Below are positions 53,175 to 63,100 of a DNA stretch of 64,000 nt, piece after piece. Under the pieces are notes generated by a model, which made no database searches, was not told the DNA's origin, and saw only the letters and a program-made list of their open reading frames with translations. Where the stretch lies: contig NZ_FUXJ01000016.1 in assembly GCF_900167045.1 (NCBI RefSeq), forward strand, positions 1 through 64,000, given 5' to 3'. Positions within the stretch are counted from its first letter, which is position 1, and the number at the start of each line of letters is the position of its first letter. This DNA is from Legionella maceachernii (GTDB lineage: Bacteria; Pseudomonadota; Gammaproteobacteria; Legionellales; Legionellaceae). The translations under genes and the position numbers were made by a program.

Positions 53175-55283
53175 ATGCAAAAAAAATCCTCTAATAATGT
53201 TCAACGACTCATTGTATTTTTTTACATGGTAATACTGTGCGCTCCTCTGATCGTAGTATCCACTCAAGCTAAACTCTTTGATTCTTTTTCAGTCAATGAA
53301 AATACGAAACCCGTTGCTCGTCCGTCGCAACGCGTGAAAGGATTTTTTAATCGAGAATGGCAGTCTTTTGGGGAGCAGTTTTTCCTGCAAAAACTGGGAG
53401 GATTGCGTTCTTTTTTGATTCTTTCTTATAACGAAGCAATGCATCATTTATTCCGAATAAATCCTCAGAAAAACTACCTCAGGGCGGCACAATTTGGCTA
53501 TTACCCAATGGATACGATCGTTCGATTAAACAATGATGTGATTCATTATGAGGCTTTTCGCCCCCATTACCAACGTGCAGCGCGTCGGTTGCATGTGCTG
53601 CAAAATTTGTTTGATCATTATGGTGTAAAATTACTCGTTGTCCTAGCACCTTCGAAGGTACAAGTCTATCCAGAGTATGTCGCTTCCTATCTTATAGCTC
53701 CTCCTGACATTATTCGGAATAAGGTGTTGAATTATGGTGATGTTTTAGCGGAAAATGGCGTTAATGTGCTTAATATCCAGCGTATTTTCTCTGAGAAAAA
53801 ATTAAATTCCGCATGGCCTTTCTTTACTGACACGAGTTTTCATTGGAGCTTTTGGGCAAGTTGCCTTGTAACCAATGAAATTTTACACAAAGCGGAGGCT
53901 TTAACTGGACAGCCTTTTTTTGACATTGATTGTTCGCATGTTTCCTACGAGAAAGCTAAGTGGCAAGATAGAGACATTGCTGAAATTCTGAATCTCTTTT
54001 CTAAAGAAACGATTATTGGAAAAGCTCCTTTTCCAATAATCTCGCCGAAATCCACCCCAAAGAGCAGCCGCGAGTACAAAATTGCCATCGTAGGAGACAG
54101 TTTTTCAGAACATATCATTTATACGCTTACAAAAGCGCTTCCGCTTTTAAGTTGGAAACCAAATTGGTTAACGTTCTATTCTTATTTCCAATCTCGCCAA
54201 ATAGTGCTGCTCAATGGAAAGAGTAAGCAGACTTCGTTTGATAGGGAGCGGGTTTTACCTGAGCTATTGAAAAAAGAATTGGTCATCTTAGAAGTCTATG
54301 ATGCCAATGTGGTTCGCGATGCTAACGGCATTAACAATATGGAATACGGTGCAACTTGGTTTTTATTAAATAAATTATTGCCAGAACTCAATGATGGGGC
54401 AATGAATCCAAGAAATTTTCTGACAAGTGGCTGGGAAGCCATCGGCAATAATGGGTGGCGTACGACAAGTAAGTCAGCAAATTTTGTGATAAGAACAAAC
54501 CAAAGCGGTGAAACCACCCAATTGTTACTCGATATCGAAAACCGATCCACGAAAGAAAAAGGGCCCCATGCACTGACTTTTTCGATTGATGGACAGCCCA
54601 TTCACTCTCTCAACATCCATCCAGGTCGTCAAACCCTCAAGCTATTAGTGCCCAATACTATGCAATCACAGTTATCCGATCCGTTGTTAACAGAAATAAC
54701 CTTATCCAGCAACACTCAGCCTTTAGATCTCGTTTTGCATCATGCGCAAATAACGGGTACCGGAAGAAAAATCGCAAATCATCAAAGTCCCTTTCATCAA
54801 GAAGAACCAGCCAGTCAGCCCATCAATACGATTGATTTATTTTCAAATGAATCTTATGAAAATTTAGACGTGGAGGGATTAAGTGCAATGGAAAGCAATG
54901 GCAAAGAAAACTGGTGCTGGGGCTTAGGTCCAGAAACAAAAATCCGATTTTATGTTGATCCTCAACTGCCTGATTCTGCTCGACAGCTATTATTAACATT
55001 TGGCTTTAAAAATGGGATGTCGCCTAAGCAAGCGGTAACTGTTCGACTGAATGGAAAGGATATCCTTTACTTTCCCTCTCAAGAAATCAATAAGCAACAA
55101 CAGGTAGATAGGCGCTTAAAAATAGTGACTCAAAAGGGAGTTAATGTTTTAGAGTTTATCTACAACGATTGGAATCATCGAAAACAAGAATTTAGCAATA
55201 CCGGAGATCCTCGACAACTTGCTGTTGCATTCATGAATTTGTCTTTGCAGGGAGCGAACAATGAGACGCTTACAAAAAATTAG
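53175..55283 (+). CDS. AlgX/AlgJ-like O-acetyltransferase (SGNH-type)
   Basis: 702 residues from the ATG at 53175 (GGAAA upstream); an ATG at 53127 adds 16. A membrane segment near the N-terminus is followed by an SGNH-like domain with the nucleophile motif VGDSFSEH (S309) and DTSFHW (D219, H223), as in AlgX/AlgJ. AlgX-like proteins are around 390-480 residues; here about 300 extra C-terminal residues look like beta-sandwich, carbohydrate-binding-type domains. It works with the adjacent MBOAT protein, acetylating a polysaccharide in the periplasm. The 300-base gap before it shows no other gene. Confidence 0.85.
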   Translation: MQKKSSNNVQRLIVFFYMVILCAPLIVVSTQAKLFDSFSVNENTKPVARPSQRVKGFFNREWQSFGEQFFLQKLGGLRSFLILSYNEAMHHLFRINPQKNYLRAAQFGYYPMDTIVRLNNDVIHYEAFRPHYQRAARRLHVLQNLFDHYGVKLLVVLAPSKVQVYPEYVASYLIAPPDIIRNKVLNYGDVLAENGVNVLNIQRIFSEKKLNSAWPFFTDTSFHWSFWASCLVTNEILHKAEALTGQPFFDIDCSHVSYEKAKWQDRDIAEILNLFSKETIIGKAPFPIISPKSTPKSSREYKIAIVGDSFSEHIIYTLTKALPLLSWKPNWLTFYSYFQSRQIVLLNGKSKQTSFDRERVLPELLKKELVILEVYDANVVRDANGINNMEYGATWFLLNKLLPELNDGAMNPRNFLTSGWEAIGNNGWRTTSKSANFVIRTNQSGETTQLLLDIENRSTKEKGPHALTFSIDGQPIHSLNIHPGRQTLKLLVPNTMQSQLSDPLLTEITLSSNTQPLDLVLHHAQITGTGRKIANHQSPFHQEEPASQPINTIDLFSNESYENLDVEGLSAMESNGKENWCWGLGPETKIRFYVDPQLPDSARQLLLTFGFKNGMSPKQAVTVRLNGKDILYFPSQEINKQQQVDRRLKIVTQKGVNVLEFIYNDWNHRKQEFSNTGDPRQLAVAFMNLSLQGANNETLTKN

Positions 55284-55297
55284 CCGAGGAGAAAACG

Positions 55298-56734
55298 ATG
55301 TTATTTAACTCTCCTTTTTTTCTTCTGCTTTTTCTGCCGTTATTTTTGATTTTTTATTTTTTGATGCCGGGTATACGATTACGCAATATGCTCATTGTAG
55401 TATTTAGTGTGGTTTTTTTTGCTTGGGGGGATCCTATTTTTATTGAGTATGTCATTGCTGGAACCTGGATAGATTATCTAATCATTAAAAAGGTATTGTC
55501 CAATCCCAATCGCAGTGAACAACTGAAAAAAGGGGCGCTAATTCTTGCTATTCTACTCAATGTCGCAGCGCTGTTATTTTTTAAATACGCTAATTTTTTC
55601 ATTGACCAATTTGAGCCGCTATTCCATTTAACGGGTATCTCCAAACCTTCATGGTACCCAGTAGCACTCCCTTTGGGAATCTCATTTATTGCCTTCCATA
55701 AAATTAGTTTTATGGTTGACCTGTATAAACATCGAACCGCTCCTCCAGCCTCATTCGTTGATGCATTGGTCTATATCCTTTTTTTTCCACAGTTAATTGC
55801 AGGTCCTATTGTTCGTTATCAGGAAATTAACCAACAAATTAGACTACGCTTACACAGCAGCGAAGATTTTTTAGCTGGGATGTTTCGTTTTACTTGCGGA
55901 TTAGGGAAAAAAGTATTGATTGCTGACCCTTGCGGTGAAATAGCAAATACTGTTTTTGCCCTGGCTCCTGGAAGTTTACCCGTTTATGATGTTTGGATAG
56001 GAGCCATTGCTTACACTATTCAAATTTATTTCGATTTTTCCGGCTATTCGGACATGGCCATAGGCTTGGCTAGAATCGTAGGATTTAAGTTCCCAGAAAA
56101 TTTCAATCAACCTTACCTTGCCAAAAGTGTAACCGAGTTTTGGCAGCGCTGGCACATGACGCTCTCCAACTGGATGCGGCTTTACCTCTATATTCCTCTT
56201 GGCGGAAATCGAGTCCAACCTTGGCGTATGTACCTTAATTTATGGATTGTATTTTTAATTTCGGGATTTTGGCATGGGGCCTCATGGACTTTTATTGTGT
56301 GGGGCGCTTACTATGGTTTTTTTCTCACAATAGAAAAATTTTGTTCAGCACGCGGATGGGTCCCTACTATTCCAAATTGGATGAAAAGACTATTCACTCT
56401 TTTTATTATTATAAACGCGTGGGTATTGTTTCGAGCAAGTTCACTGGAGTATGCGTGGAAGTTTATGGGGCGCATGTTAGGCGTAGTCCCTCAATCACTG
56501 CCTACTAGCCAGCCTCTGGCCGTTTTATTTGCTGATCATGATTTAGCGACATTAATAATAGGCGTATTGATTGCGTTAATTCCATCACCGCAATGGCTTG
56601 TGCGTTTTGCTACCGTTGAAGAGTCTATTTCAATAGGCGTGTTACGCTGGGTATACGGCAATACCTTGTTTTTAACCTCTGTAGCTAGCATCATGGCCTA
56701 TGGGAGTACGACCTTTCTTTACTTTCATTTTTAA
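55298..56734 (+). CDS. MBOAT family O-acetyltransferase (AlgI-like)
   Basis: 478-residue polytopic membrane protein that carries acetyl groups across the inner membrane. AlgI landmarks: IYFDFSGYSDMAIGLARIVGFKFPENF, SVTEFWQRWHMTLSNWMR, LYIPLGGNR and the catalytic-His region FWHGASW (H326). The gap to the AlgX-like gene is only 14 bases, with AGGAG overlapping, so they form an operon. Without alginate genes nearby, the acetylated polymer is unknown; surface polysaccharide or peptidoglycan are candidates. Confidence 0.93.
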   Translation: MLFNSPFFLLLFLPLFLIFYFLMPGIRLRNMLIVVFSVVFFAWGDPIFIEYVIAGTWIDYLIIKKVLSNPNRSEQLKKGALILAILLNVAALLFFKYANFFIDQFEPLFHLTGISKPSWYPVALPLGISFIAFHKISFMVDLYKHRTAPPASFVDALVYILFFPQLIAGPIVRYQEINQQIRLRLHSSEDFLAGMFRFTCGLGKKVLIADPCGEIANTVFALAPGSLPVYDVWIGAIAYTIQIYFDFSGYSDMAIGLARIVGFKFPENFNQPYLAKSVTEFWQRWHMTLSNWMRLYLYIPLGGNRVQPWRMYLNLWIVFLISGFWHGASWTFIVWGAYYGFFLTIEKFCSARGWVPTIPNWMKRLFTLFIIINAWVLFRASSLEYAWKFMGRMLGVVPQSLPTSQPLAVLFADHDLATLIIGVLIALIPSPQWLVRFATVEESISIGVLRWVYGNTLFLTSVASIMAYGSTTFLYFHF

Positions 56735-56831
56735 AAAGATTAATTCGATAAAATTGCCTATTCCTCGACCCTAGGGTGGCTTTGGGTGATCAAGATCTCT
56801 CAACTCTTTATATTATATTACTTCAGCACGA

Positions 56832-56972
56832 ATGGGACTTAATGATCAACAATTGCAGCTTAGTCCTTTGTCTGGAAGTTTGTTTGCCCTAAAAACAACC
56901 TCTAGAGGCCTCTCGGAACCTTATTTCATTCAAATCCCGCCACAAGTAGTAAAAGAATATCCAGTTGATTGA
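56832..56972 (+). CDS. Possible small or residual ORF in the gap after the MBOAT gene
   Basis: A 46-codon frame (MGLNDQQLQL... ending KEYPVD) in the 294-base gap between the MBOAT and GNAT genes. Composition is protein-like (SRGLSEPYFIQIPPQVV), and the frame opens about 40 bases further upstream. There is no clear ribosome binding site, so it may be a gene relic. Confidence 0.3.
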   Translation: MGLNDQQLQLSPLSGSLFALKTTSRGLSEPYFIQIPPQVVKEYPVD

Positions 56973-57028
56973 ATTTTGATCATTCAATGGTTATACTAGC
57001 TTATCTGTCTTATTTTTGAGCAATCTCC

Positions 57029-58402
57029 ATGTACACACGATCTGAAATAAAGTATCCCTTTCTTCGCCGAGTTACTGAAAATGACTATCAACGCGTTTGG
57101 GAAATATGGATGCAAGACCATATTATTCAATGGATGTCTTTCACAAAAAAAGAATTAAATGCTTTTAAAGAAACATTCAACCGCCTTAATCAACAAAGCG
57201 ATATCTACGTGATGGTCGATTTCATTAATGAAGGAGAGACCATCGTAGGTGTACGCCGTATTAAGTATCTTTCAGGGCCGTATGACCATGTGGCAGAGTT
57301 TTGCTCAATGGGTGTTGATGCCCAATACCTGAATAAAGGGTATGGCAAAATTTTTTGGAAAGAATTTGAAGAAATCGTAAAACAAAATCCCAAAATTAAG
57401 TGTATACGTTTCACTCAAAGCGGAGGCAATAACAAAGCGTTTCATTTGTCAGACTCAATAGGTTACCAAGCGGAAGCCGTATTTCCAGATTGGTTGCAGC
57501 GATCTGGAGAGGTACCAGAGAGTCATTATTATCTTATTGAGCGTTTCAGTTATAAAATTATCGATCCTGAGTTAGTTGAAAAAGCTAAATTAATACCGTC
57601 TAAAAAATACCAACCTCGACTTCCCGATCTTTTAGATAAAACTTCAAGTCAACTGACAGTACAACTTGTAAACAATAAGGTCCAGGTCTTTCAAGAAAAA
57701 GACCTCATTCTTGATTTTGATTTTTATCCTGATGAGAGTGTTATTCAACACATTGCCTTTCTTGAAAATATTAAACTGCATCATGAAGATAAAAGGCTTT
57801 GTACCACTGCATTAAGACAAGCATTACATTTCCTGACGGTTCAAAACCAAGTAAAAAAGCTTGAGTTGTTTACCCATGAAGACAACGTTATCGCACTTTG
57901 TGAAAATCTAGGGTTTTGGGTTCGAGGTGAAAAAATTGCTTCTTACTGTAATGAGAGTGAGTATTTCAACGAATTGGGTGTGGAGTACAGTTTTTTTGAT
58001 GTTGAAGAGGCTAAATCTTTAGTAAGGAGTTTTAAGAAAAATGAGGTGCTTATCTTAAAATTAAATGAATTGCAGCAGATCATCAATTCCCTTAAAGAGC
58101 AGAACGTTTGTGACCAGTTAGGGCAAAATTATCTGGCTAATATTGTTTACCAAATAGTTCGTGACGAGCTTTTACAACAAAAACTATTTGTATCTTTAGA
58201 AGACAAACCATGGGAAAAAGTGCTAACCGAATGCCCAGAGGTATTTGCCCAGGCCGCTAGAGAATTGCGAACGATTTTATCCGTTTTACAAAAACCACAA
58301 AAAGAAGAAACAAGGCCTTTCTGTCTGGGAATATTTAAAGCATTTAAACCTGAAATTTCTGATCAAGATATTGACACTCAAAATTCATTTGGAAAGCGAT
58401 AG
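57029..58402 (+). CDS. Two-domain GNAT-like protein
   Basis: 457 residues. Residues about 10-175 form a GNAT domain (VDAQYLNKGYGKIFWKEFEEI is motif A; SIGYQAEAVF follows). Residues about 205-325 look like a second, degenerate acetyltransferase (RLCTTALRQALHFLTVQNQVKKLELFTHEDNVIALCENLGFWV). The C-terminal 130 residues are helical. Without a signal peptide it is cytosolic or translocated. Whether the second domain binds acetyl-CoA is doubtful. Substrate unknown. Confidence 0.8.
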   Translation: MYTRSEIKYPFLRRVTENDYQRVWEIWMQDHIIQWMSFTKKELNAFKETFNRLNQQSDIYVMVDFINEGETIVGVRRIKYLSGPYDHVAEFCSMGVDAQYLNKGYGKIFWKEFEEIVKQNPKIKCIRFTQSGGNNKAFHLSDSIGYQAEAVFPDWLQRSGEVPESHYYLIERFSYKIIDPELVEKAKLIPSKKYQPRLPDLLDKTSSQLTVQLVNNKVQVFQEKDLILDFDFYPDESVIQHIAFLENIKLHHEDKRLCTTALRQALHFLTVQNQVKKLELFTHEDNVIALCENLGFWVRGEKIASYCNESEYFNELGVEYSFFDVEEAKSLVRSFKKNEVLILKLNELQQIINSLKEQNVCDQLGQNYLANIVYQIVRDELLQQKLFVSLEDKPWEKVLTECPEVFAQAARELRTILSVLQKPQKEETRPFCLGIFKAFKPEISDQDIDTQNSFGKR

Positions 58403-58456
58403 GTGTAGCAAAGCTCACCCTGCAGTAGTTGATGTCTTGAATTCATTCAGAACCCT

Positions 58457-58800
58457 TTAATAACCGTACCAAGATTTAAATCGAATTTTTACCGGGATAC
58501 CATGAATCTGGTATTGTTGGGGTATGGGATTCACTGTTTTAATTGTCACCACCAATTTATTTTGCCGAGTGGCTAATGGATTGATTTCATTCAAAGGAGT
58601 GATTTCCGCGTAACCTGATTCGCGAGTAATATACCCTTTTTCGGTATTGCCATTTGGAAATTCCACAAGCACTTCTCGACCTTTGTAGATTTTGTCTAAA
58701 AATTTAGGGTCAATGTAAGCGGTAATGCGTAGATTTTTGTGCGTTACAAGGGTTAGTAATACTTGTCCACCAGAGACAAATTCATTAATGACATTTTAAG
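58457..58800 (-). pseudogene. Fragment of a HlyD-like membrane fusion protein gene
   Basis: The minus-strand frame encodes only the C-terminal part of an efflux adaptor: VSGGQVLLTLVTHKNLRITAY, then GREVLVEFPNG, YITRESGYAEITPLN and IPVKIRFKSWYGY. Upstream the frame meets a TAA in place of a start, a few codons after an ATG GAG ACG. No N-terminal lipoyl or coiled-coil part remains, and no pump gene is next to it. It is most simply a gene remnant. Confidence 0.7.
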
Positions 58801-58962
58801 TCTTTATCGTCTCCATTTTGGTTTTTCTTTAGATAATTATCACGCCAGTGGATTTGAGTGCGCTTGCGAAAAAGCAGGCTGATGTGTGTTGAATAATACG
58901 TGTGTATTAGAGTAACAAGTTAATACCTCGGCATAAAGAAGCTGTAAAATCAATTAGAGGGC

Positions 58963-59832
58963 TTAAGAACATTTAAGTATATTGTCATACGATTCACCTT
59001 CTGTTCTTGGTGGCAGCTTCAATTCAAAATCCAGCTTATCTGATTTGAGACGAAATTGACTTTCCATCAGCTTGAGTACTTTTTCACGGGTTTCTGGCTT
59101 TTTAATGGTGGAAAGTAAGAGGCTGGCATCGGTAGGATCAAGTTGACCTTTTGGAGCAAGCGCGTTCAAGCAGTGCATAGGATTAACGCCAAGCTCAAGG
59201 ATTTCAGCTGCCTCTTCGAAATGACGTCCTTCACTATAACCTTGGAGAACGTAAGCAAGAGTCGTTTGTGTATTGGATTTGAGAGGATTTTCTGCGGTGG
59301 CCAATTCTTTAAGATTAATGGAAAATTTATCCAGCAAACCAGTGACTAGGTCGTGCTGAGCTGATTTTGCAGCGGCTTTTAGCGCATTAGGATAATAGCG
59401 GGTTTTGTCTACCAATTCATACAGGAGTGCAGCTTGGTTGGTGGCGGCTAATCCTTCAATGATTAATGGTAGATACTTTATTCCACCACGGGAATTTAAC
59501 GCCGCACGGACTTGAGTTTCGTTACCTGCCAAAGCATACCCGTAAGCAAGATAGGCTTTAAGGTCATCATTGCCATTTAGGTTGGCTATTTCTTTGGAGT
59601 TTTTTGCGCGAGCATAGCCTGTTGCGGCGGCTGGAAGAAGCTCAGGATGGTCAACAAGTACTTTTTTTACCAGTTCATTACGACCTCCAAGCGCATAACC
59701 ATACACTCCATCCCAGAGACTTCCACCTTCTTGCGACAGTTTATTGACAGCCTCCTCGTCCCCCTCATACCCTTTTTTCACCATCAGGTTAAAGCCATTT
59801 TGATAATAGTTCAGTTCATACAGGGTCGTCAT
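58963..59832 (-). CDS. Helical-repeat hypothetical protein
   Basis: 289 residues from the ATG at 59832 (GGA upstream). It is built of helical hairpins with a recurring pattern YGYALGGRNELVKKVL, TGYARAKNSKEIANL, YGYALAGNETQVRAAL, IEGLAATNQAALLYEL and LQGYSEGRHFEEAAEIL, reminiscent of ankyrin-like solenoids without the full ankyrin consensus. Such solenoids bind proteins, and many Legionella effectors have them. No catalytic domain is seen. It lies divergent to the giant gene at 60138; the 305-base gap between them holds only a promoter. Confidence 0.72.
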   Translation of the reverse strand: MTTLYELNYYQNGFNLMVKKGYEGDEEAVNKLSQEGGSLWDGVYGYALGGRNELVKKVLVDHPELLPAAATGYARAKNSKEIANLNGNDDLKAYLAYGYALAGNETQVRAALNSRGGIKYLPLIIEGLAATNQAALLYELVDKTRYYPNALKAAAKSAQHDLVTGLLDKFSINLKELATAENPLKSNTQTTLAYVLQGYSEGRHFEEAAEILELGVNPMHCLNALAPKGQLDPTDASLLLSTIKKPETREKVLKLMESQFRLKSDKLDFELKLPPRTEGESYDNILKCS

Positions 59833-60080
59833 GATCGTGTCCAAGGAATAGTCATTTTTTAAAAATATAACCTATAAAGTGTGCAAAATAAAGGCCGTCA
59901 GAGAGCCCTGTGATAAAAAGATTGGGTCTTTTACAGTACATAATGCCTCTTTTTTTAGCGAAGTTCCAGCCGCAGCTTAGCAAAAGAAAAACGACAAAAG
60001 TGCGGAAGAATATCAAAAAATAAAACACTAGCGCAAATTTATGTTAATAAAGCCTTAAGTTTAACCACTTATAATTGTAA

Positions 60081-60110
60081 TTGAACTATATTTTTACAGT
60101 ATTCCATATT
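60081..60110 (+). promoter_or_regulatory. Candidate promoter of the giant CE-protease-like gene
   Basis: TTGAAC (60081-60086), an 18-base spacer and CATATT (60105-60110), 28 bases before the ATG. Moderate match. Confidence 0.4.
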
Positions 60111-60137
60111 TTTACATTCAATGCAGGGGGCTGTTTA

Positions 60138-63100
60138 ATGAATCCCGAGCAATATACTAGGTTAATTTCCGATTACCTCGCAGGAAAAACAGAGGAAAAC
60201 GATATCCCTCTATGGATTGTTAAATACAATCAAGCATTTAAAGCAGCAACAAAATACCTGGAAAAAAACACCAGGCATGATGTGTTTAATCTTGCTGCAA
60301 TGGGTGCGGGGGATGAAGTAACGCGGAATAAACAGCAAGCAAATATTGCGTTATTACATCAGTTTCTCGATCAAACCATAACAAATACCGATCCACCTCA
60401 TTTCTTAGAAAAAGCCGCTCCAGGTATTAAAGCTTACTTACTTGATCCTGCCCTCAAAGCAGCTGAGCAGCCTTTATATATTTATGATGCCCCCGACAAT
60501 TTAAGCATCCGCGAAAAATACGCGCGAGGACTACTCACCGATAAACACTGGGTGACTGATCTCGATTTACAACGTATGTTGAAACTGACTGATCTCAGCG
60601 AAAAAGTCAAAGTAATGCCGCTGTCAGTGGATAGCATTGGGGCTACTTTGGCTTTAGCAAAACAAGATATTGAAGCTGCGAAAAAAGACAAGCTTGTCTA
60701 CAATGAGAATACTGGAATTTACACTATTCCGCTCATTTTAAATCGACCCAGCAGTGAAAAAAGCGGTGCTGCCCATTGGGTTGCCGCGCAAGTCTACTAT
60801 CATCCTGTAAGTGGTGAGATAAGTTATCAAATCGATGATAGTTTGGGCTTATCCAAAGAAATGGAACAAGAATATAAACGAATCATTGAAGAAGCCATTA
60901 GCTATGATGACGGTTTTCATCGCGCATTTAAGGGGCATCCTCTCGTCAATGAAGAGGGGCAGCATGTTCCTAAATGTTCAATAACAGGTCACGCCAGTCA
61001 AACCGATGGCTATTCTTGTGGGTACCGCGCTTTGCACAGCCTCCTGCAAAACCCAGACATACGCGGAGAAAATTTAGCTGCTGAGGGCTACGCAAGCATT
61101 GATGCTTCAGGCGCTGATTTTAGTAAGGCACTTGTCAAACAGTTTTATCAGGCGCAATTAAAGGATTTAGAGCTTCCTTATGACGTTTATAGTGTCTTCG
61201 CTCGCGATGAACAATTCAAACCACCTGTGGTGAGCAAGCCAACTATCGTAAGAATTGATGATGAAAAATTAAGTGAGTTCCTCAATGAGTTAAAACCTCA
61301 GGTGACTGCAGCCCCCACTACTATTGATGAAGCGGTATCAAAAGGGGTCGGTGCTTATGCTCCTGGCCAGGATCTACTAAGTTTCCCTATGGGCGCTAAA
61401 AGTGAAGGACTTGATGCCATTCAATATGAGCAATACTTTTCTGATATCACTGAGGCGGTTCACAAAACAGGGATACCTGTTCCTGTCCTGCTTTTAACGC
61501 ATAGTGATAGTGAAGCTTTAAAAGGATTGAATAACTTTTTAGCGGCTTCTGAGACCATTCCTTTTAATGCGTTACAAATCAATATCGATCTTGAAAAGAA
61601 AGATGACGTCGATCTTTTCGTAAAGAATCTACAATTAGCATTAACCAATTTGTCTCGACATGACTTGGCCAAGCTACAAATTTCGGATGACCAAGAGGTC
61701 TTAACCAAAGAACATTATGAGCAGTTGCGCGACTTTATCGCGGCAGAGCAGATTGCTGTCACCATTGAATTACCTGAAGCAGTTAAAAAGACAGATCTGC
61801 AAAGGCAAATTGACAGTACAACCGCAATTAATCGTCGAAATAAGAACAGTGATTTTCTGAAAGCGGCGTTAAGCAAAGAAGCCGAAGTTGAGCAACAGCG
61901 ACAAGCGCGTCCAATTCGTGCCCGTGGGAAGATGACTTATACAGTAAGTATTGATCTTGAACAGTCTCAAAACATCAGCGAAACGGTTGTTGTTTCTCCC
62001 ACGTCAATCCAGCAGAAAGAAGTAAAGAAGTACGGCGGTTTTGCAGGATTAACTGTATCTGATCTTCGCGAGGCCATTGAATCGAAAGAAGACAATGCCT
62101 TTGCTAAATTCGAAAAGGTTGCTGGTGGATTTAAAAAAACGGATTTTGTTCAGTTTTGGAATACGCTGAGTAGCAATATGGCTGTAGGCAATTTGCAGTT
62201 GGGTCAAGGAAAGCCTGCTGGAAAAGCACTACCTGGTATGACCCACATGGGCCAAGTCGTTCACGTTAACCCACAGCTTGATGGATTTACGGACAGTGCA
62301 TTAATCCATCTCGTTAAATATAAAGAATATTTTCAAGATGGCAATGGTATTAACGTTGATCAGTTACCAAGAGGATTCCTATTAATACCGGATCCTGAGA
62401 ACGCCAAAGCCGTTTTACTTCATTATGACCCAACAAGCGATGCAACGAGCTCTCTTGCTCCTCAGTTTGTTGTTAAACCAGCCATAGAGGCTGTCGGCAT
62501 TGATACTGCAGACAAATTATTATCCACTGCAGCAGCACCTGAGAGTTTAAAATCGCTATGGAAAACCTTACAAGGAAAAGAAAAGTACTCACGGGAAACA
62601 AGCGAGACTTTTCGCCAATACCTGCCGCAACTATTAACACTCGATGGACCTCAATTAGAAACAGTCATGAGGCTTTGTGGCGGTGTTGAAGGATTTAACT
62701 ACACAACCCTTGCTTTTATTTTTGAAAACTTAGAACAAGCAAAACTTTCTTATGCCGACAATTATGATGAGGCGCACGAAAAATCCTTGGTTTCCACTGA
62801 ATGGATGAAAGCCGCTTTTCCCGAGCTTGAAGACAGAAAAGCCTTTGTCACTTTAGCCAATGCAATCAAACCTCATGGGGTGGCAGAGCATCCACTTCTC
62901 ACTTTACTCGAAGTCGGTGCAGCACCAGAATTACGAGAACAAATGGTTCAAGCAATAAAGGATTATCAGTTAACGGATAATGAGCTCAATGGGCTTTTAG
63001 CGATACATGATAAGTATGGGAATGGTGGTTTAGAAAAGCTTTTAAACAAATGGAAAGAGATCAACAAAATTGAACCCTTAACCAAACTTCCTGCTCTAGT

